Of a stretch of 14,931 nucleotides of DNA, positions 13,256 through 14,931 are shown in pieces. Both the position numbers and the translations under genes were made by a program. The notes below the pieces were generated by a model. That model was not told where the DNA came from, did not search any database, and saw only the letters and a list, made by a program, of their open reading frames with translations. The DNA is from an uncultured Muribaculaceae bacterium (GTDB lineage: Bacteria; Bacteroidota; Bacteroidia; Bacteroidales; Muribaculaceae), in contig CAJTSR010000038.1 of the NCBI GenBank assembly GCA_910579035.1, forward strand, positions 1-14,931, given 5' to 3'. Positions within the stretch are counted from its first letter, which is position 1; every line of letters begins with the position of its first letter.

Positions 13256-14807
13256 ATGAAAAAAATCTCTCTCTTAATTATGGCATTCGCCTTTTTTATA
13301 ACTGCTGTTGGCCAAACGGAGCGGCAGTTAGATGAGGTGACGGTCGTCGCCTCTCGTACCACCAATAATGCCGAAGGCTATACGACAAATCTCCGAGGTA
13401 TGGATATCGTGAAGGGCAAACCGGCGGTTGATGTTCTCGGCTTCCTTCCCAATATCTCATTCGAGCAGGGGGGCATTCAAAATCAATGGTCTTGCCGCCA
13501 GCGAGATTTATGTTGACGGAGTCAAATTAACCGATGTATCCGAACTTGATAACATTCCCGGAGAAAGGATTGACAAGGTGCAGGTTAAATATCTCGCAGG
13601 GAGCAATCAAAGTGCCGCACTCAGTGGTGGCGCAATAATGATAACCCTTCGTCGGCCGCCAGAAGGTGGTTTCTATGGGGCTGTTACCGCCAATGCCGAC
13701 TGGCACCGTGCGTGTGATTTTGGCAACGAGGGCTTGGGCGGTATGTTCAATTACCGCTATAAGAACCTGAGTGTGTACGACAATCTGTATATTGGTTCCA
13801 ATAAATACAAGGAAACCGCAGAACAAACCTTTTTCAGCAGCGATGAGCGTTCTGCATACTCTGAAATCTCGAAATGGCGCGGATTTGATGTGCGCAATCG
13901 CCTCAGCCTCTCGCAGCAGTTCAAGTCAGGAGCCATATTGGGCGGCAGCTACCATATAGCGTCAAGCAATCTGAAACCAAAATCCATCACTTCAGGAAAC
14001 GACACCTATTCGTTGATTGATAAGAAGAATAACGCGCTTGCGCAGGAAGGCACATTGAAATTTTATTTACCCATTAGCAAGCGTGGGGCGGCAATGGAAA
14101 TTACTGCAGACTACTTCAACCGCCGCAGTGATGAAACCTCACGGTATAACACAAATGGGACCGAACTGGCTGAGATTAAGGAGAAGTATGATCTTGACCT
14201 ATGGAAATTCAATGCCGATTTCACTTATCCATATAATCGGGAATTTGTATGGCAGTTCGGAGCATCGGCACAATTCCTTAACTCAAAATATAATCCGAAT
14301 CGGCTTTCTGAAAACAATCGTTTTGAAACAAGCGACACTCCTTCAAAATCGACAGGATTTACACCTTTAGTATATGTGTCTGCAAATGGTCAGGCATGGA
14401 GATTGCGCTATAGCTTCGGGTTGAACTGGCAGCTTAACCGCATTGAGTATTCCGATTTGAAAGCGGGCGTCAAGAACCGTAATACACAGTGGTCGCTTAA
14501 TCCGACTGTACAGGTGATGATGCCGTTTGGATCGCGCATGCAACACGCCGTTATGCTCAACTATAAACGAACACTGAGCGACATTCCATATACAGCAATT
14601 TCATCTGTAATAAGTTGGAGCGATGCCAATAATTACTCTGTAGGAAATCCAGAGCTGAAATCGCAGTCTGCGGATATGCTTATGGCCGGTCTATCTCTTT
14701 TCAGAAACAAGCTCAACTTCACAGCCTTGTATCTGCACTCTCACAACCGAATATGGTGGCAGACCTTCCGGAATAACGATAATGTCTATTACACAATGAT
14801 TCGGTAA
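13256..14807 (+). pseudogene. TonB-dependent outer-membrane receptor, frameshifted and shortened
   Basis: The ATG at 13256 starts a signal peptide (MKKISLLIMAFAFFITAVGQ) and the beginning of a plug domain (LDEVTVVASR, then VDVLGFLPNISFEQG). This frame closes at 13516, but the family sequence continues in another frame after a run of six Gs (13468-13473): AFKINGLAASEIYVDG, then ERIDKVQVKYLAGSNQSAALSGG and ITLRRPPEGG, followed by beta-barrel sequence with alternating aromatics to a stop at 14805-14807. Removing one G restores one frame. The joined product is about 517 residues, whereas relatives usually have about 700 or more, so the barrel is also cut short; after the stop, the +1 frame still reads NDSVKITEVVET before closing, hinting at a second lesion. 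The intact protein would import a ligand across the outer membrane using TonB energy. It is not SusC-like, since no carboxypeptidase-like N-terminal domain is seen. A sequencing error at the G run is possible. Confidence 0.75.
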
Positions 14808-14900
14808 AAATTACAGAAGTAGTTGAAACTTAAGTTAATATAACGAATTGTCAAATACAAATGAATCGCCAAAGCGTTCATTATAAAAACATTAGACAAT

Positions 14901-14931
14901 ATGAACGTATTGACGATTCTCAAAGACTTCA
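14901..14931 (+). CDS. Possible start of a further gene
   Basis: An ATG at 14901 opens a frame that stays open to the window edge (MNVLTILKDF, 10 codons). It is too short to classify. It follows the broken receptor gene by about 93 bp, and no promoter box was seen between them. Confidence 0.25.
   Translation, partial: MNVLTILKDF

Overview
The window looks like an accessory exopolysaccharide or capsule locus from a member of the Bacteroidales (Bacteroidota), plus an unrelated flank. Several intergenic regions carry the Bacteroidota -7 box TAnnTTTG, one of them (ahead of the tRNA) with a TTTG 19 bp upstream. Ribosome-binding sites are mostly weak or absent. A UpxY/UpxZ-like regulatory pair sits behind an invertible promoter, which is the classic Bacteroides capsule arrangement. 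Genus cannot be fixed by eye; a gut lineage outside Bacteroides proper is plausible.

Layout. Positions 1 to about 10086 are one minus-strand gene train, read right to left: a 461-residue antiterminator fused to a degenerate tyrosine recombinase (10086-8701); a UpxZ-like gene overlapping it by ATGA (8704-8159); a Wzx flippase (8052-6808); a LicD-family transferase (6827-6102); a Wzy polymerase (6085-4847); a GT2 (4893-3943); a GT4 (3941-2820); a second GT2 (2796-1969); a fused SDR reductase-cytidylyltransferase (1954-803); a PglC-type initiating phosphoglycosyl transferase (810-190); and the start of a DegT/DnrJ/EryC1/StrS aminotransferase (145 to beyond position 1). Together they would initiate a lipid-linked repeat unit, extend it, decorate it with a CDP-activated group, flip it and polymerise it. 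The central genes are visibly AT-rich, while the two ends are GC-rich, so the locus is mosaic.

Control region (10087-10600). Perfect 24-bp inverted repeats at 10241-10264 and 10445-10468 bound a 228-bp segment. It carries a promoter (TAATTTTG at 10430-10437) that points right, away from the operon, straight into an intrinsic terminator at 10474-10500. The sequenced molecule therefore appears to be OFF. Inversion would place the promoter ahead of the antiterminator with a leader of about 180 nt.

The most interesting object is the first gene. It joins a complete SAM-like/tyrosine-recombinase architecture, with all catalytic residues apparently lost, to a full NusG (NGN plus KOW) UpxY-type module. 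The enzyme class that normally flips such promoters has become the N-terminal part of the antiterminator that reads through the operon.

Right flank (10500-14931): an aldo-keto reductase (minus), a tRNA-Ser(GCU) with a strong promoter and terminator (plus), a PAS/LuxR-type regulator (plus), and a TonB-dependent outer-membrane receptor gene (plus) broken by a +1 frameshift at a G6 run and shortened at its 3' end. A possible next gene begins at 14901.
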